A stretch of 64,000 nt of DNA from Glandiceps talaboti. Taxonomy: Eukaryota > Hemichordata > Enteropneusta > Spengelidae. Positions 12,930 through 29,819 of the stretch are shown here, in pieces; position 1 is the stretch's first letter, and each line of letters begins with the position of its first letter. The position numbers and the translations under genes are program-made. Location of the stretch: assembly GCF_964340395.1 (NCBI RefSeq), contig NC_135561.1:14451461-14515460 (forward strand), read 5' to 3'. The notes beneath the pieces are model-generated. The model did not search any database. It was not told where the DNA came from and saw nothing but the letters and a program-made list of their open reading frames with translations.

Positions 12930-14783
12930 TCAAAACTTTGAAGCATTCATGTGAGCCCAATCTAGGAAAGTTTCAGCAAAAGTGCAGGACGATACAAGTC
13001 TAATCAACCCAATGACGTCACCTTCAGCATCGTGATTAATGTCAAATTGCAAGAATCTTTTACAGAGTTCAGAAAGTGAACGATTCTGTTTAGGCATATG
13101 GTATTGAAAGAACTTCAAACTATCAACGGTGTACACGCCATTCCAAACACTGTCGACTTTCTCCAACTCATTCTTTAGGACGGGAAAGTCGAACCGATCA
13201 CCCGCATGAGCCACGATACACATCGGGGAAACTTGACGACGGAGGAAATATCGCAAAGCGCCATCTACGTCTAAATCCATTGGTTTCTTTCCATGGTTCT
13301 GTAGCGACCGGTTATTTAGCCCGGTCATCTTTTCAGCGACGGGATCGACATCTTTCTCCGGCAATAAACACAATGATAGTCTGTCGCGTATTCTTGGTAC
13401 GGAACCTTTCACTGAGTTTCCCTTCAGGGATTTTCTTGAGATGGCGATCATAGAAATTTCCGTCACATCTGGCCAAGACCCGTCAGTTTCTGGTAGGCCA
13501 GTAGCTTCCAAATCCATGAAAATGAAAGTTTCGAATCGTTTACTTGACTTTGGTCGTTCAGTTCTTTCTGCACTGTTGTCAAGTTTTTGTATTTTTGTCT
13601 GCGGGTCCTGTGTATAAAGTAAAAAAAAAGATATCTCAACATTCTCGGATTTCATTGGTTTAAACTTTGAACTGAGTTCTTGACAATTTGACGATGCTAG
13701 CCGCTAAAATATATCCATATACCAATATATATATGTATACATATATGTACTCTCTCTCTCTCCCTCTCCCTTGGAAAACAATAGCAAACCTGAACTAGAC
13801 ACTCACAAAATATATATAATAAAATAAAAAATCTACCAACCCCACCTATTCTAAAATTGAGCGTAACCGGACCTACACATTTTTATTAGGCCTTACTAGC
13901 AAATGAACTTTACGCATGTCCGAGGTTCTTCTACTTAGACTAACGTGTTCTATTCGATGCCTATCACTATAATTATGTAATTTTTCCGTCCAGCGTTCAC
14001 CATATAACCCGTCCTTTGAAAATCTCCTTGCGACTAGTCAAAGCCAGCAGACAGCTCCCAACTGAGAGCTTCAGCGACCCAAATCTATAGTAGTCCACTG
14101 TATTTGATTCCATTGCAATGTATATAGTTTATATACTAGACTGTTAATACAGTTAGTCTTAATCATTGTTTTGGCAAATTCAATACTCTAAAATGGCATT
14201 ACTAAACCGGCGATGAGATAAAAAAAAAAAAAAAAAAAGGTATTCCAAACATTTTCTTTATGCTCTCTTTCACTTTCTCTTTTCTTTCTCTGTAGTAAGC
14301 TTACGTTAATTTGTCTTTCTATCTGTACGAGCAAACACACATGCCTCCCCTTTCGCTTTCTCTCTGCTGTCCCTCTCTTTGCTGAGCGCACTTGTAAAAA
14401 TATTGACCATTTTTTGGTTCACTATTTAAAGGTCGTCAAATGAACTATACATATTAAGCAATGTATGCTTTCTCATTGTTTTAATATAATAATGATACTG
14501 CATATTTATAAAGCACCTTCCATTATTAATAATGAATTTCGTGACCATAACTATGTACAATTGTTACCCCATGGCACAGACCTATATCGGCACAAGTTCA
14601 GCATAAGATCCGGGATCCTCAACTCCAAGGGAGCGTACAATTACTCTCCATTGTTTTTGACAACATACATAATACACTTAATTTTGTTACTAATTTTGTT
14701 ACTATTTCTGAATTTTAAAATACCGTACGTACCTGTGATGCTTCGTAGACAGATTCCTCGCTATTTCCACGCTTGAGAGACAT
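12930..14783 (-). CDS. TREX-family DEDDh 3'-5' exonuclease, paralog 2, 242 aa
   Basis: Exon 1 is 14733-14783 (17 codons, MSLKRGNSEESVYEASQ, donor GTACGT); exon 2 is 12930-13607 (acceptor ACACAG). The phase-0 join falls at the same place before the catalytic domain as in paralog 1, which supports a tandem gene duplication. Motifs: Exo I FMDLEATGL (D49, E51), Exo II IVAHAGDRFDF (D157), Exo III HDAEGDV (H209, D214). The frame runs upstream of 13607 to an in-frame ATG at 13655, but that stretch is the T-rich polypyrimidine tract of the acceptor, so I took the spliced start. Like paralog 1 it has Ala in the HxGD part of Exo II. The order and the diverged N-termini suggest two separate, functional enzymes. 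Confidence 0.9.
13800..13890. repeat. Dispersed repeat, copy 1
   Basis: This segment (CCCACCTATTCTAAAATTGA and flanks) matches 20070-20225 with moderate divergence, including AACCTGAACTNGACACTCAC on its left. It lies in the intron of TREX paralog 2. Unknown family, no coding capacity. Confidence 0.5.
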
Positions 14784-16727
14784 TGTGAGATGAATTCGAA
14801 GTCCTCCAAATCTGTAAAATACTAGTACTTGAAACAATGTTTGTATGTCCGTCTTTTACGAGCTTGGTGCACATGAGTGATAAATGAAACAACTGTGCTA
14901 TATCTATTCAAACAACAATGTGACGTCAGTCTTAACCACGGTTATTTTGTCTGACGTCATCACAGTAATTCCAGGTAACATAGTATGAGTGCAAACAGAC
15001 ACTGTGATCGGATTCCGAGAGTTGTGGAAGAAATCGATTTCTTTAAAGTCGAATTCTTTGCAGTTTACCCTTTCGTTTTTGCGTCGAATGTCTGTTTGTC
15101 AAATGGACATTTACGTGACTGTGAACATACAGCCCTCCCCCCTCCCCCCTGTGTAACGTGTACTACAGAGCTATATAGACCGACATACGAAGAATGATGT
15201 TACTCAGTGAAACAATAGCAAAACATTTTCGTATATGATTAGGTATCAGTTGTAGTAATTAAAATATATCATTTAATTATTAGTATTGCATTTGTATACA
15301 TATAATCACTAATAAATCGAAAATGAAGATACAGTAAGAAGGAAAAACGATCCTTACCCAACTGACACCCGGACACATCTTATTAACATATCCGGGTATC
15401 TTTTCAGCACGGTACTGGATAACCAGGGTCACGATCCGCCTTTTATGAACGAACACGGATCCGAGCTTTACAATCTCGGCGGTAGTGTCATCAGAATAAG
15501 TGATTAATACTGTCACAATGTATCCTTCCAAACGAGGGGGGAGGGGGGGGGTTAGTGAAAAAGTACCGTGTGTATGGGTACATGTCGTAATTATGTCAAG
15601 TAGATTAATGAATATATAGTAAGTATGCGGTTAAAATCATGATATAAACGATTTTGATTTGTATGTGAAACGAAAATGCAGTGACCGTGTAACTTATTCC
15701 CTAGAAATAGTACTAATATAATATCTGTAAAATTCCTGGAAATTTTGTGATTCCTTTATTTGTCATTCCATTTTCGTTTCATTTTTGTTTATTTTCAAAA
15801 GCAATCTGATAAAAAACATTTTAACAAACTTGAACATAATTATAACTACATTGGTCAGCTAGACCAGAGACTGGTTGTTCTAAATTTGTAATTATTGAGA
15901 AAGTGGCAATTCCGAACTTTTTGTTTTAGAGTAGGTGTGTTTAGTTACGTCTGTATATTTCTATTCATTACCCTATGCTTGATTTCACACGATCGAAGAC
16001 TCTGAGCATGCGCTAATGTGACAATTAAAGTATTTTGACATTGTAGTCAATATGGAAACTCTTGAAGGTCATGTAAGGACACGGCCGTGTGACAAAAGGC
16101 GACTTTCGACGAAGCTGGTCTTCGTTTATCAGTTTTCTTCGTAAGGTTTGTCATATGACACGTTTTTCCAGGTATTCATATCATTTGGTACACCTTTGCG
16201 CATGACTGTTACATGCACATGTCAGTGTACGCATACGTAGCCAGTTCAAGGTATCTAGGTCAGAGCGTTTTACCTATACCATATCACGGAGGTAGTCCTT
16301 CCCACATCCATGCATGGCTATACAGATCTATAATAAATGCATTGTACATACTACATTGACAATATTACAGCTGTTGGCCTAGATTCCAGTTGGGCACATA
16401 GGGGCGTGTAATATTTCATAGATTGTTGTTGAAGTATTACTTCACATTAAATGTTTATGATACTTTTCTTGGTTTTACAAGGCACTGAACCTGGGCTGAA
16501 TGCTAATACGTATACGACCTTTTAGCAAAGTGTTCTCTGGGCGCAGGACTGCTGAACTCCGGGACAGCCTGTTCATGGCACCCCATACTACTACTCAATG
16601 CGTTGCTCGTACATCAACATTAAATTTCCAATTTCCAGTGAATCTTTCCTCGTTCTTGCTTTATGCCATTTAACTCCTTCAAATGTTGGTGGTCCTAGTG
16701 GTGTTGAATGAGTAGTAACTTTGACAC
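14784..16727. other. Intergenic DNA, no supported gene
   Basis: Several short open frames exist (for example 14985-15197 plus, 15280-15531 minus) but none has both a recognisable product and convincing splice or start context. A homopolymer G run lies near 15536-15550. Confidence 0.4.
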
Positions 16728-16878
16728 GGGTCTTTCGAATCGCCCGTTCAAATACACATTCAATCAGTGCATGTAAGAAGGACTTCACGTTAAGCCCGCC
16801 TGGTTTACTCACTGTGGTCAGAAAACCACTGTTGCTTCAAGGGAATGGCCCTGTATAAGCAGGTATATTTAGTAACAT
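16728..16878. repeat. Direct repeat, left copy (partner 18717-18874)
   Basis: About 150 bp nearly identical to 18717-18874 (shared CACTGTTGCTTCAAGGGAAT and TCTTTCGAATC). The partner lies in intron 3 of methyltransferase copy 1. The two copies bracket the left inverted element and exon 4 of copy 1, so the left edge of the array has been rearranged. Confidence 0.7.
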
Positions 16879-17305
16879 TGGGATTCGTTCACAGTGACAA
16901 GTCAGGTATAAGTCAGAGAATAAGTATAAATAGTTGCCAATCAGAGTTAAATGCGTACACTTAATACAGTGAACATGTTTGAGTACAGAACTTATGGATT
17001 GTCAGGACTTCATTACTCATGAATATTTATTACTAAGCTGATTTATTTGGCAGTGTCACGGAAGAAATGGCAGCTCTGGTTTGGCCAAAACTGGAAAACA
17101 GCAGAATCAATTTCAAATCAATATGTAGTGATATGAACACAAATCCAGTATGTAGTAAGGGCAAATCAAATAGCTCTTTAGTTGAAACTTTTTGTTGCCA
17201 TGCATTTACTATAATATAACACCAAAAATTCTTTAATTTTATAATTTGAAGATATTCTTGAGAAGTATTTGTATTTTGGGCTCCAAACAGATCCATGAAA
17301 AGCAT

Positions 17306-18265
17306 GGCGAATGGCGAGTGCTATATGGAGCGAATTGTACCAAAATCTCGTGCATACCCGCCTTCGGCGGGGGTTATTGCTATTATATTATATCAAAATA
17401 TGTGTCTATTTCTTCTAAATGTGATTCTGTGGTTATTTATATGCCTGGAATGGCGAATTCGCACGTACAGAAAAGATCGTCGGTAATAGATCGTCGGGAA
17501 CGAGCATATTTTGATGAGTGTATACGTTCATGTCACACACACACACACACTGCATGAACACAAACCATACACTGCATTGCATTGCATTGCATTGATAAAT
17601 TACTTTATTTACATCTGATATAATGCATAATGCGTTGAAAACTAGCAAGGAAGAAAACGGGGCAAGAGGTCAAAGAAAGTAACAATTTTGGATATTTACA
17701 TAAAAACAATACAATCTTGTACACTGCTAAAAATAGATGTCTCGGCGTTGAATCAGTTGAATCGGAGAAAGCTCGAAACAGTAAACCAGAGACGCGACGT
17801 TACACAGTCTACTTTAATTTAATGGTTAATAAATTGAACATTGACTGAACCTGAATATGTACAGTTTTGAAATAATCCTGACGCACTTGACTGATGGTTA
17901 AAAGTTAAATTGGTGTTGCTTGATTCAACGAGAGCAGGAGACGGCTCGTTGCATGGGAGAACTTGTACCTTATCAGCCATGGCCAGTGATGTTGAAGGCA
18001 CTGATCGATCGTTGCTTTCGATCGCAAGGTCATCAGTGGAATTATTTGGACTACTGTAATCCAAACTATTGTACAGGATACCTGACATACCTTTACTCTG
18101 AGGAAGTGTTAACTTATTGGTATAAGAACTAACACATTCAGCTTGTATGTACTATTCATATACTATAGTTTAGGGGCCCATTTTACCACTGCCTGCCGTG
18201 GTAAAATGGGATTTTACCACAGTTATTATCCAATCAGAATGGCACATAGTAGCATGATATAATAT
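17306..18265 (-). mobile_element. Left copy of an inverted ORF-bearing element, one palindrome arm missing
   Basis: Matches 53383-54434 in reverse orientation almost end to end. It carries the small ORF at 17819-18088, a poly(A)-like AATAAA on the minus strand near 17602, and a GCATT pentamer run. At its high end lies a 12-bp stem hairpin (CCCATTTTACCA, 18177-18188, with its complement at 18199-18210). Its outer end is GTAGCATGATATAATATAAT, shared with the right copy. At the low end it stops in the middle of the palindrome seen in the right copy, so only one arm is kept. Confidence 0.65.
17819..18088 (-). CDS. Small protein of unknown function in the inverted element (left copy)
   Basis: 89 codons from the first ATG; the frame is open further upstream to a stop near 18150, so the true start or an upstream exon is uncertain. 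The product is Ser/Asn-rich, with no membrane segment, and ends in NCTYSGSVNVQFINH. Compared with its inverted partner at 53.5-53.8 kb, the two differ by one 3-base and one 6-base indel, both in frame, and by about ten residues, while the C-terminal third is nearly unchanged. In-frame indels suggest coding constraint. I do not recognise the family. The beta-prone C-terminal tail is the most conserved part. Confidence 0.45.
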   Translation of the reverse strand: MSGILYNSLDYSSPNNSTDDLAIESNDRSVPSTSLAMADKVQVLPCNEPSPALVESSNTNLTFNHQSSASGLFQNCTYSGSVNVQFINH

Positions 18266-18329
18266 AATAAAACATTTAGTATGCCCGGATCAAAAGAATG
18301 GTCCAGAAGTTGAAAGTAGGAAGAATAAT

Positions 18330-22044
<3,715 letters not shown>

Positions 22045-22241
22045 GTTGAATTTACTTAGTCATTTGCATGTAGGAGGATATGGTGTACGTCGACCTTTAC
22101 ACACCGTTTGCGTTTGTCAATGAATGGGTTGAACTTTTAAAGTGAAAACTAAACAAATCAAGTAAAAATGAATAAATATATTAACCCTTCAGGTGTACTT
22201 GTTTCGCCTCTGTCCAGGTGTACTTGTCCAGTTGTTGATAT

Positions 22242-22242
<1 letters not shown>

Positions 22243-22328
<86 letters not shown>

Positions 22329-22372
22329 GGACAGAGAGAGAGGGGAGAGAGGGAGGGAGGCAGGCAGGCAGT

Positions 22373-22466
<94 letters not shown>

Positions 22467-22496
22467 GGGGGGGAGATCTAGAGAGAGAGATAGATA
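22243..22496. repeat. (AG)n tract upstream of methyltransferase copy 1
   Basis: About 250 bp of AG with a short GGGAGGGAGGCAGGCAG interruption, starting 199 bp upstream of the ATG. Equivalent tracts stand upstream of every complete copy. Confidence 0.95.
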
Positions 22497-22529
22497 ATGT
22501 AACTTTGACGTTGCCATGACATTGTATTA

Positions 22530-23636
22530 GCAAAACCAAGGAGGGAGGGCGATTTACAAAACAAACAAATTATATATTCCAAAATATTCCAATTAGGTGT
22601 CAATTGTAAATATGAATGAACAATAACAAAATTTGATCATCAATACTTCTTTATTCATAATCGATTTTACAAAACGTGGCAAAACACCATAGCGACTCAA
22701 TGACAAGTGCCCCTTAGGTCACTCATATTTTCCTTTCTTGAACGGAGAAAAATATTGGAGAATAATATCTGATTACCTGATCAACTAACGATAAACCCAC
22801 GACAAAGGTAACTTTTTTGATATTATTATCATACGGGACAATATTTTGGAAGTGCGGTGGATGATTCTTCATTCATACAAACGTGTATACGAATACACGT
22901 ATTTTTATGGTAGCGATTTTGCCGAAACCTTATGTTTTTCAGTTTATATCACTTTGGTTGCCATAGTAATGATATCTTGAGTCTTTGTAACACCATTGGA
23001 TATATGGTACCGTGAGAAAATTACGGTCTAAATTATGTGTGACCATAAGAGGTTTGTGAGAAGAGCATAGTTTAGATTAGTCAAATGTTGAAACATGAAT
23101 GCATGGCGACTGGGAAAACCAGCCATGTTTTATGAATACACTATGAAAGAGAGACTTTTAAAAGATAAACTCAACTAGAGTCAAGAGTATGAAGTTTAAT
23201 GAAGTGAAATTGAATTTAAAGAGTCAATGTCATTACTGTGATTCATGATATCACTAATCAATTCACATCACCTTTATTCCTTGCCCTTATTGTATTTATT
23301 TGACCACCCTAAAATGGATAAAGACTGGATAATTCCATTGTCAATGAATGATGACCTGATTTTTAACTATGTACACACTGTACTGAAGCCTCTATTAGTG
23401 TTCATGATTTAATTATTCGTAGAAATCTCTCAATTGAGGTACACATATTGCAGGTGTCTTAAAACTGACAATAGCAGTAAAGTAAATTAAAATCAGCTTG
23501 CTTTGAGCACACACGACTTCAATATTAATGAGTTGTAATGAATGGGAAATATGATTTAGCAAAACGTTTAGTGTGCTTGGATCAAAAGAATGGTCCAAAA
23601 GATGAATGGAGGAAACGTGTGCTCGAAAAGAATTAT
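22530..23636. repeat. Array spacer between copies 1 and 2
   Basis: Non-coding spacer that is itself duplicated: the AACCAAGGAGGGAGGGCG block, a CTTAGGTCACTC block and the GTTGCCATA block recur in all later spacers. It lacks about 245 bp found in the spacers after copies 2, 3 and 4, between TTTTTAACTA and CACTGTACTGAAG (near 23370). Confidence 0.7.
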
Positions 23637-23849
23637 TCATCTTTCAATTTTCAGGCAGACCACTTCATACCACCAGTAAGGCTTTCCGGCTTCATCCTTT
23701 GGTGCCAGAGAATAGAATAGTTGGTACGCATCTTCCATAAATTCGGCATGCAGTTCAAATGGTATATAATCGAGATGTCCGAGAAGAGGTTTTAAAAAAC
23801 CTGTGAAAAATACAGATCCAATAAAATAATGTCTGTCTGTCTGTCTGTC

Positions 23850-23900
<51 letters not shown>

Positions 23901-23951
23901 ATGTATGTATGTACGTACGCACGTATGTATGTATATGTATGTATGTATGCA

Positions 23952-23983
<32 letters not shown>

Positions 23984-26900
23984 CATGTGTGTGTATGTAT
24001 GTATGTATGTATTTATGTGTGTGTGTGTGTGTGTGTGTGTATGGATGGATGGATGGATGGATGGATGGATGGATGTATTGATGCATACATGAGTGTATGT
24101 ATGTGCGAATACACACATGCATGTATATATTTACAAATTGTTATCTATGCATTGTGCCTACTATCATGATAAAGTTTTTAAGCGAAATACATCTGTATTA
24201 ATTTATTGTCCCATGTTTCTCGCTTTAGAAACAATCTATTTTGAGTACTTGCAGGTCTAGTCATATTTAGTAGGTTATAATAAGTTCAGCTTTGACATGT
24301 TTAATAATATTCCTAATTTCATCTTTAAGCAAACATCGAAGTTCATTTTCCCACCTTTATGTTCAGCAACGGACTCAAACTTAAATTTCGGCCATTCCCT
24401 CCAACTTGCAAGAACTTTAAATCCAATTTCGTTGACCATTTCATTCAAATCTTGTAGCGAACCAGGGTAGGGGAATAAGCCGGGTTTGAAGTTCTGTATT
24501 GAAAAAAATAGGATAACTCAGAGTTGAAGCACCTTTTGGAGAATTTGTTATTTCTAACAGTAATGTGTGATTGTGAAACCATATCTTACCATAACTATCT
24601 ATTCATGTGATCACAAAAGGTGCTTCAGTCATTCACTCATTTTGTGAAATGTCGATATTATACTTTATATTTCTGTTACCAATATGAGTATATGTGTCAT
24701 CCCTTAAGTTTTTAATCCTGCAGTGACATACCTTATAGTTATTGTAATAAGATATTAATACACCAAGATTCACAGTACACAAATAAAAATATGAATATAT
24801 GAAAATATGTCTTGTTCATATTTGATATATATTGCCGCTTTTTACAATTCGAATAAAGGGAGTGCCACTAACAATGACAATACGGCATCTTTCATACCTC
24901 AAGATAGTCCTTCCAACGTGGAAGGTCACAACATCCATAATACACCGAGGTGAACGTATCCTGTGGGTCCTTCATCATGAATGAAGCGTTGAATAAACCA
25001 GACGGTCGTAAACACCAGTAAGCATTTCTGAATACTTGTTTAATGTCTTCGATCCAGTGAATAGCTACTATCGATATGACCTTTGTGAAAGAGTTTTTGA
25101 GCTCTATGCAGGATTCCTGTAGTCTGGTAGCATCGGCTACGACGTATCGAGTTTTGTTTACCACAGAATTGTTGCGATTTGCTATGTCGATGGCAGTCTC
25201 AGAAATATCAATACCTTTAAATTGGACACATAAAGAAATAAACGGAATGGTGACGTTACATTTACTTTACCCAAGTCACTTATGGTGAAAAAACGGAAAT
25301 GTTCATATAGTCCAACCACATTGTACAATACTTGCCTTACCAGGTCAGCGTATGAGCAGAAAGAGCAAACATGCATGGAAATTCAAATGCAGTTTGGATT
25401 TTTAAAATGTTAAACTAACTTTACTATGCATTTAGTCTCTTAAAAGAGATGTAAGCAACCCAGACCAAGTCCGTCTTTGTAGTTCAACATTTGCAGGAAA
25501 AACGTTTTTATTGTAAATACTATTAGTTAGTTATTGTACACAAAACACAATAGACACATGAGCAGACTAGCCATGATGCAGGGTGATTTATATTTTAAAA
25601 ACATATACATGATGTGACGTTTAACGTGAAGTCTTGATTTGCTTTCTTCAACAAATATTTTCTTAATATTTTGTAGTGGTGTAAACTTGTTAACTGCTTC
25701 ATGTAGTATAGAGTTAAAGCTGCTCCAACATTGTTCTGTGCTACAATCTTTGAATGTTGTATCCAAGTATATTTTTGTTGTAGTGAATTCTTCATTGCTG
25801 TATAATCTGCTCTATTGTAGTTTGGTGTTTGCGAAACGTTCTCGGGAATGGATATTTTAACAATTACTTTCCACTATTTCTTAAATGATCTGCGACCCAC
25901 ACTTCTTCAAACATGTTGGATTCAGAGGTCAATACTAAGTCGAGGATGGAGTCATCCCTAGTTGGCAAGGACAAATGCTGAGTGAGAAAGCAATCCATAG
26001 TAGTATCCAGAAATGTCTGGCCTTTAGTTGATTCTGCTGTCAGTCGACCCCAATTTATGAACGGGTAGTCAAAATCTCTCATACATAGTCTCTTTCCTAA
26101 TTATAAGCTCCTCTCTTAATTAATTTTCTATCTATCTCACGTCGTTTAGAAGTAAGCTCTGGGGCGTTCGAGATATTCACATTCTTGTATACTTTGTTTG
26201 ATGACTTCGAGAAGTTTTTGGCTTTCAGAAAAATTTTACGCATTTTTGTTTTCCTATCTCTCAGTTTAATCTTCAGTACCGTAGTCTAGGTAGTTATCTA
26301 CTTTTAGTTGTTTTCTTCAGGCCAGTGGGTAGTATTGCCATCTCTGTCACATCTAAATCATCCAGCCCAATATCAGCTAAAAGCCCGCTTGTATTTTCCA
26401 TCTCACTCATACCCTGGTTTACCATGTCTTCGTTCGGTTCTGGTTAATTTTTTTTGGGTTCCCTGTATTACCGTGACTTTAAAAACTAGTTGTTCAACTT
26501 CACTTCTATATGTTGACTCTTTGTAGCTCTGGAATTCCCAGTTCTCTTAAATACTGTATACCAGATCTAAACTTTCCAGTCGCACCTGAAAGTTATCCAT
26601 TACGTACAGCTTCGCTGATCATGATCCTTTGTCGCAGCCTTTGCAATACCAGCCGTGTATCGTGTTGTCAAAGTCAGTAGACGTTAAAACTTCAGAGTTC
26701 ACTTGATGCACTTTGACATTTCGTATGAAAGAGTGACACCCACACTCCTCCATATTTACTATTCACTTCTTCGCTGCATGCTCTACAGTTACGAACTTTT
26801 TTCAATAAAAAAATCTAGGGCAGCCTATCACTTCTTGTGGGTGCAGGCGGTCGCCATCTTGGACTGTCACACCCATTCTTTGAATGCAAAACTGGTATTA

Positions 26901-27490
26901 TGTACAACCCTTCATGTATGCATTTGATTTACAATAACATGTTTACACTTTCCTCTTTTTTAATCAGAAAAAAAAAACTAGTATAACTATAAGTTATTTA
27001 CTATGAACAATTTCCAAACAGAATTCCAGGATTTTCACACATAATATATCTTGTAAACGATTTGAATGTATATCACACAAGGCACTGAACTACATCGAGG
27101 ACTATGTATATAACTCTTACCTAGCTACGACTTCAAATCAAAATCAAACGAAGAGACAATTTAACAAAGCTGTTGTTGAGGTTGTGACAAATTGAATATC
27201 ACTTTAGTGTACAAACAGCGAGAAGAACTTATAATTAGCGACGAAGCCACCAATATGCTGTCATAGACTTTTGGAAAAAAAAGAAACCCGATTTGATATA
27301 ACTTACCGACGACACACCGTATATTATCACGGCTTGCTATATGCTTGACCAGTTCCCCTGTTCCACATCCAATATCCAAGACATTGTCACCGTCTATCCA
27401 GTCATCTTTCCATAAAGATGACAAATCCAGTCCCATCCTACATACCTGTGGCCTGTTTTTTAGATAATCTTCCCTGTGTACCTCGTTCAT
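23637..27490 (-). CDS. JHAMT-like methyltransferase, copy 2, 267 aa
   Basis: Exons 27307-27490, 24898-25214, 24355-24493 and 23637-23800, with the same phases and splice sites as copy 1. Exon 2 is one codon shorter than in copies 1 and 6 (IANRNN). Motif I is unchanged; the post-motif is SIVAIHWIED. Exon 3 has the SWREWP variant shared with copies 4 and 5. Intron 1 (2.1 kb) contains a CR1 remnant without reverse transcriptase. Intron 2 is short (404 bp), with the same deletion as copy 4. No frame break is seen. Confidence 0.87.
23830..24075. repeat. Compound CTGT/GT/ATGT/GGAT microsatellite upstream of exon 4, copy 2
   Basis: On the transcript strand it gives ACAT and ACAG units that end about 30 bp before the acceptor of the last exon. 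Confidence 0.95.
25635..26875 (-). mobile_element. CR1-clade LINE remnant in intron 1 of copy 2
   Basis: Minus-strand pieces of the endonuclease region ([44 protein letters not shown]) followed upstream by an ORF1 part with a PHD-type Cys/His finger. The reverse transcriptase and 3' end are deleted. Several stops; inactive. The left edge follows the conserved intron sequence GTTTAACGTGAAG. Confidence 0.75.
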
Positions 27491-27701
27491 GTTGAATTTA
27501 CTAATTATAGTTATTTACATGTAAAATGATATGGCGTACCTGTGCGTCGATCTTTGTACACCATTCGTGTTTGTCAATGAATAGAGATAGGCTGAAGTCT
27601 GATTTACTTGACTTGTCAAGTAAATACGAATGAATATATTAACCTTTCGCCTCTGCCATTAATATATAGTAGGAAATGAATATTCAAAGTAGTTGATTTC
27701 T

Positions 27702-27711
27702 GATAGATAGA

Positions 27712-27803
<92 letters not shown>

Positions 27804-27910
27804 TGTAATACATTTGATGTCACCGTGACATATTAACAAAACCAAGGAGGAAGGGCGGTTTACAAAACAAACTAATCATATATTCCAACATATGCAAATT
27901 AGTTGTCATA

Positions 27911-28007
<97 letters not shown>
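27702..28007. repeat. (AG)n tract and (AT)n tract upstream of copy 2
   Basis: AG at 27702-27801, starting 212 bp upstream of the ATG, and AT at 27908-28007. Between them stands one copy of the AACCAAGGAGGAAGGGCG block; a second copy follows at 28194. Confidence 0.95.
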
Positions 28008-28009
<2 letters not shown>

Positions 28010-29486
28010 CTTCTTTCCTCAATACAAATGCTTCGTAGACAAATTTTGCCAGGTTATATATAATTTTGATATTTCTACCTGAAGACAGATTTACCAAAGA
28101 CTGTTGATTTGGATATCGAAATGGCCATTGTGGTAGAAATTTCCCCTATGATAATGTAGTCACCCTAACATTGTATGACTAAATTCTGAGGCAAAACCAA
28201 GGAGGGAGGGCGGTTTACAAAACAAACGAATTATATATTCCATAATATTCAAATAAGGTGTCAGTTGTAAATATGAATGAACAAGAACAAAATTTGACCC
28301 ATCAATACTTCTTTATTTTTTTTCATAATTTATTTTTAAAATGTGGTTACACTATACAGTATATAGCGACTCAGTGACAAGGGCCCCTTAGGTCACCCGT
28401 TAACTTAACGAAGAAAAAATATTGGGGAATGATATCTAATTACATGGCAAACGTTTAAACTCACGACAAAGGTAACCTTGTTTTGATATTATGATCATAC
28501 AGAACAATTTTTGGGAATGAATACATGTATTTTATTTACTTTGCCGAAACCTTTTTTTCAGTTTATATCATTTTGGTTGCCATATATAGTAATGATATAT
28601 TTAATCTTTATAACACCATTGGATATATGGTACCGTGAGAAAATTATGGTCTAAAGTATATGTGACGATAATAGGTTTGTGAGGAGAGCATAGTTTAGAT
28701 TAGTCAAATGGTGAAACATGAATGGCGACTGGGAAAACCAGCCATGTTTAATGAATACACTATGAAAGACAGACTTTTTAAAAGATAAACTCAACTAGAG
28801 TCAAGAGTATGAAGTTTAATGAATTGAAATTGAATTTAAATAGTCAATGTCATTACTGTGATTCATGATATCACTAATCAATTCACATCACCTTTATTCC
28901 TTGCCCTTATTGTATTTATTTGACCACCCTAAAATTGATAAAAACTGGATAATTCCATTGTCATTGAATGATGACCTGATTTTTAACTACCATGGAAATC
29001 AGGAATTGTTTGACTGTTTATTAATGTCCATATATAGATAATTATGACATGAAAAGTCACAGTCGTCTGTTATTGTTATTGTGCAAGATACGCTGTGACG
29101 TGGCGCCCTCACACATCTGTCAACTTCTCTCACTCAGAGGGAAGGCCGGTGAGGGCGAAATGAATGTCCAAGTCACCTGTGTGCTGAATCATGCATACAT
29201 GGTTGATCTTTACACAAGAAGCACACAATGTACTGAAGCCTCTATTAGTGTTCATGATTTAATCATTCGTAGAAATCTCTCAATTGAGGTACAAATATTA
29301 CAGGTGTCTTCTAAATGACAATAGCAGTAAAGGAAATTAAAATCAGCTTGCGTAGAGCACACACGACTTCAATATTAATGAGTTGTAATGAATGGGAAAT
29401 ATGATTTAGCAAAACGTTAAGTGTGCTTGGATCAAAAGAATGGTCCAGAAGATGAATGGAGGAAATGTGTACTCGAAAAGAATTAT
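28008..29486. repeat. Array spacer between copies 2 and 3
   Basis: Duplicated spacer DNA, closely matching 34231-35710 and 42340-43809. It contains the GATACG/GGCGCCCTCAC dispersed repeat near 29083-29162. An 89-codon plus-strand frame at 29049-29318 recurs at 35273 and 43407 but looks like repeat DNA. Confidence 0.7.
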
Positions 29487-29781
29487 TTATCTTTCAATTT
29501 TCAGGCAGACCACTTCATACCACCAGTAAGGCTTTCCGGCTTCATCCTTTGGTGCCAGAGAACAGAATAGTTGGTAGGCATCTTCCATAAATTCGGCATG
29601 CAGTTCAAATGGTATATAATCGAGATGTCCGAGAAGAGGTTTTAAAAAACCTGTGAAAAATACAGATGCAGTAAAAATATGTCTGTCTGTCTGTCTGTCT
29701 CTGTAGGTATGTATGTATGCATGTATGTATGTATGTATGTATGTATGTATGTATGTATGTATGTATATATGTATGTATGTA

Positions 29782-29819
<38 letters not shown>

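Noticed and set aside
15280-15531. Minus-strand frame of 83 codons with a GTAAGG donor at 15357, possibly an exon
   Set aside because: The only upstream acceptor (GACAG near 15512) has no pyrimidine tract, no partner exon is found, and the protein is not recognised.
16051-16140. ATG on the plus strand followed by CAT|GTAAGG, possibly a first exon
   Set aside because: Too short to judge; no matching acceptor or recognised product.
25639-25860. Plus-strand frame of 73 codons, identical at 31882-32103
   Set aside because: Antisense of CR1 remnant DNA; identity only reflects the recent duplication.
29049-29318. 89-codon plus-strand frame, repeated at 35273 and 43407, as a gene
   Set aside because: Spans a foldback repeat and has no recognisable domain; conservation is explained by spacer duplication. 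Kept only as a low-interest observation.
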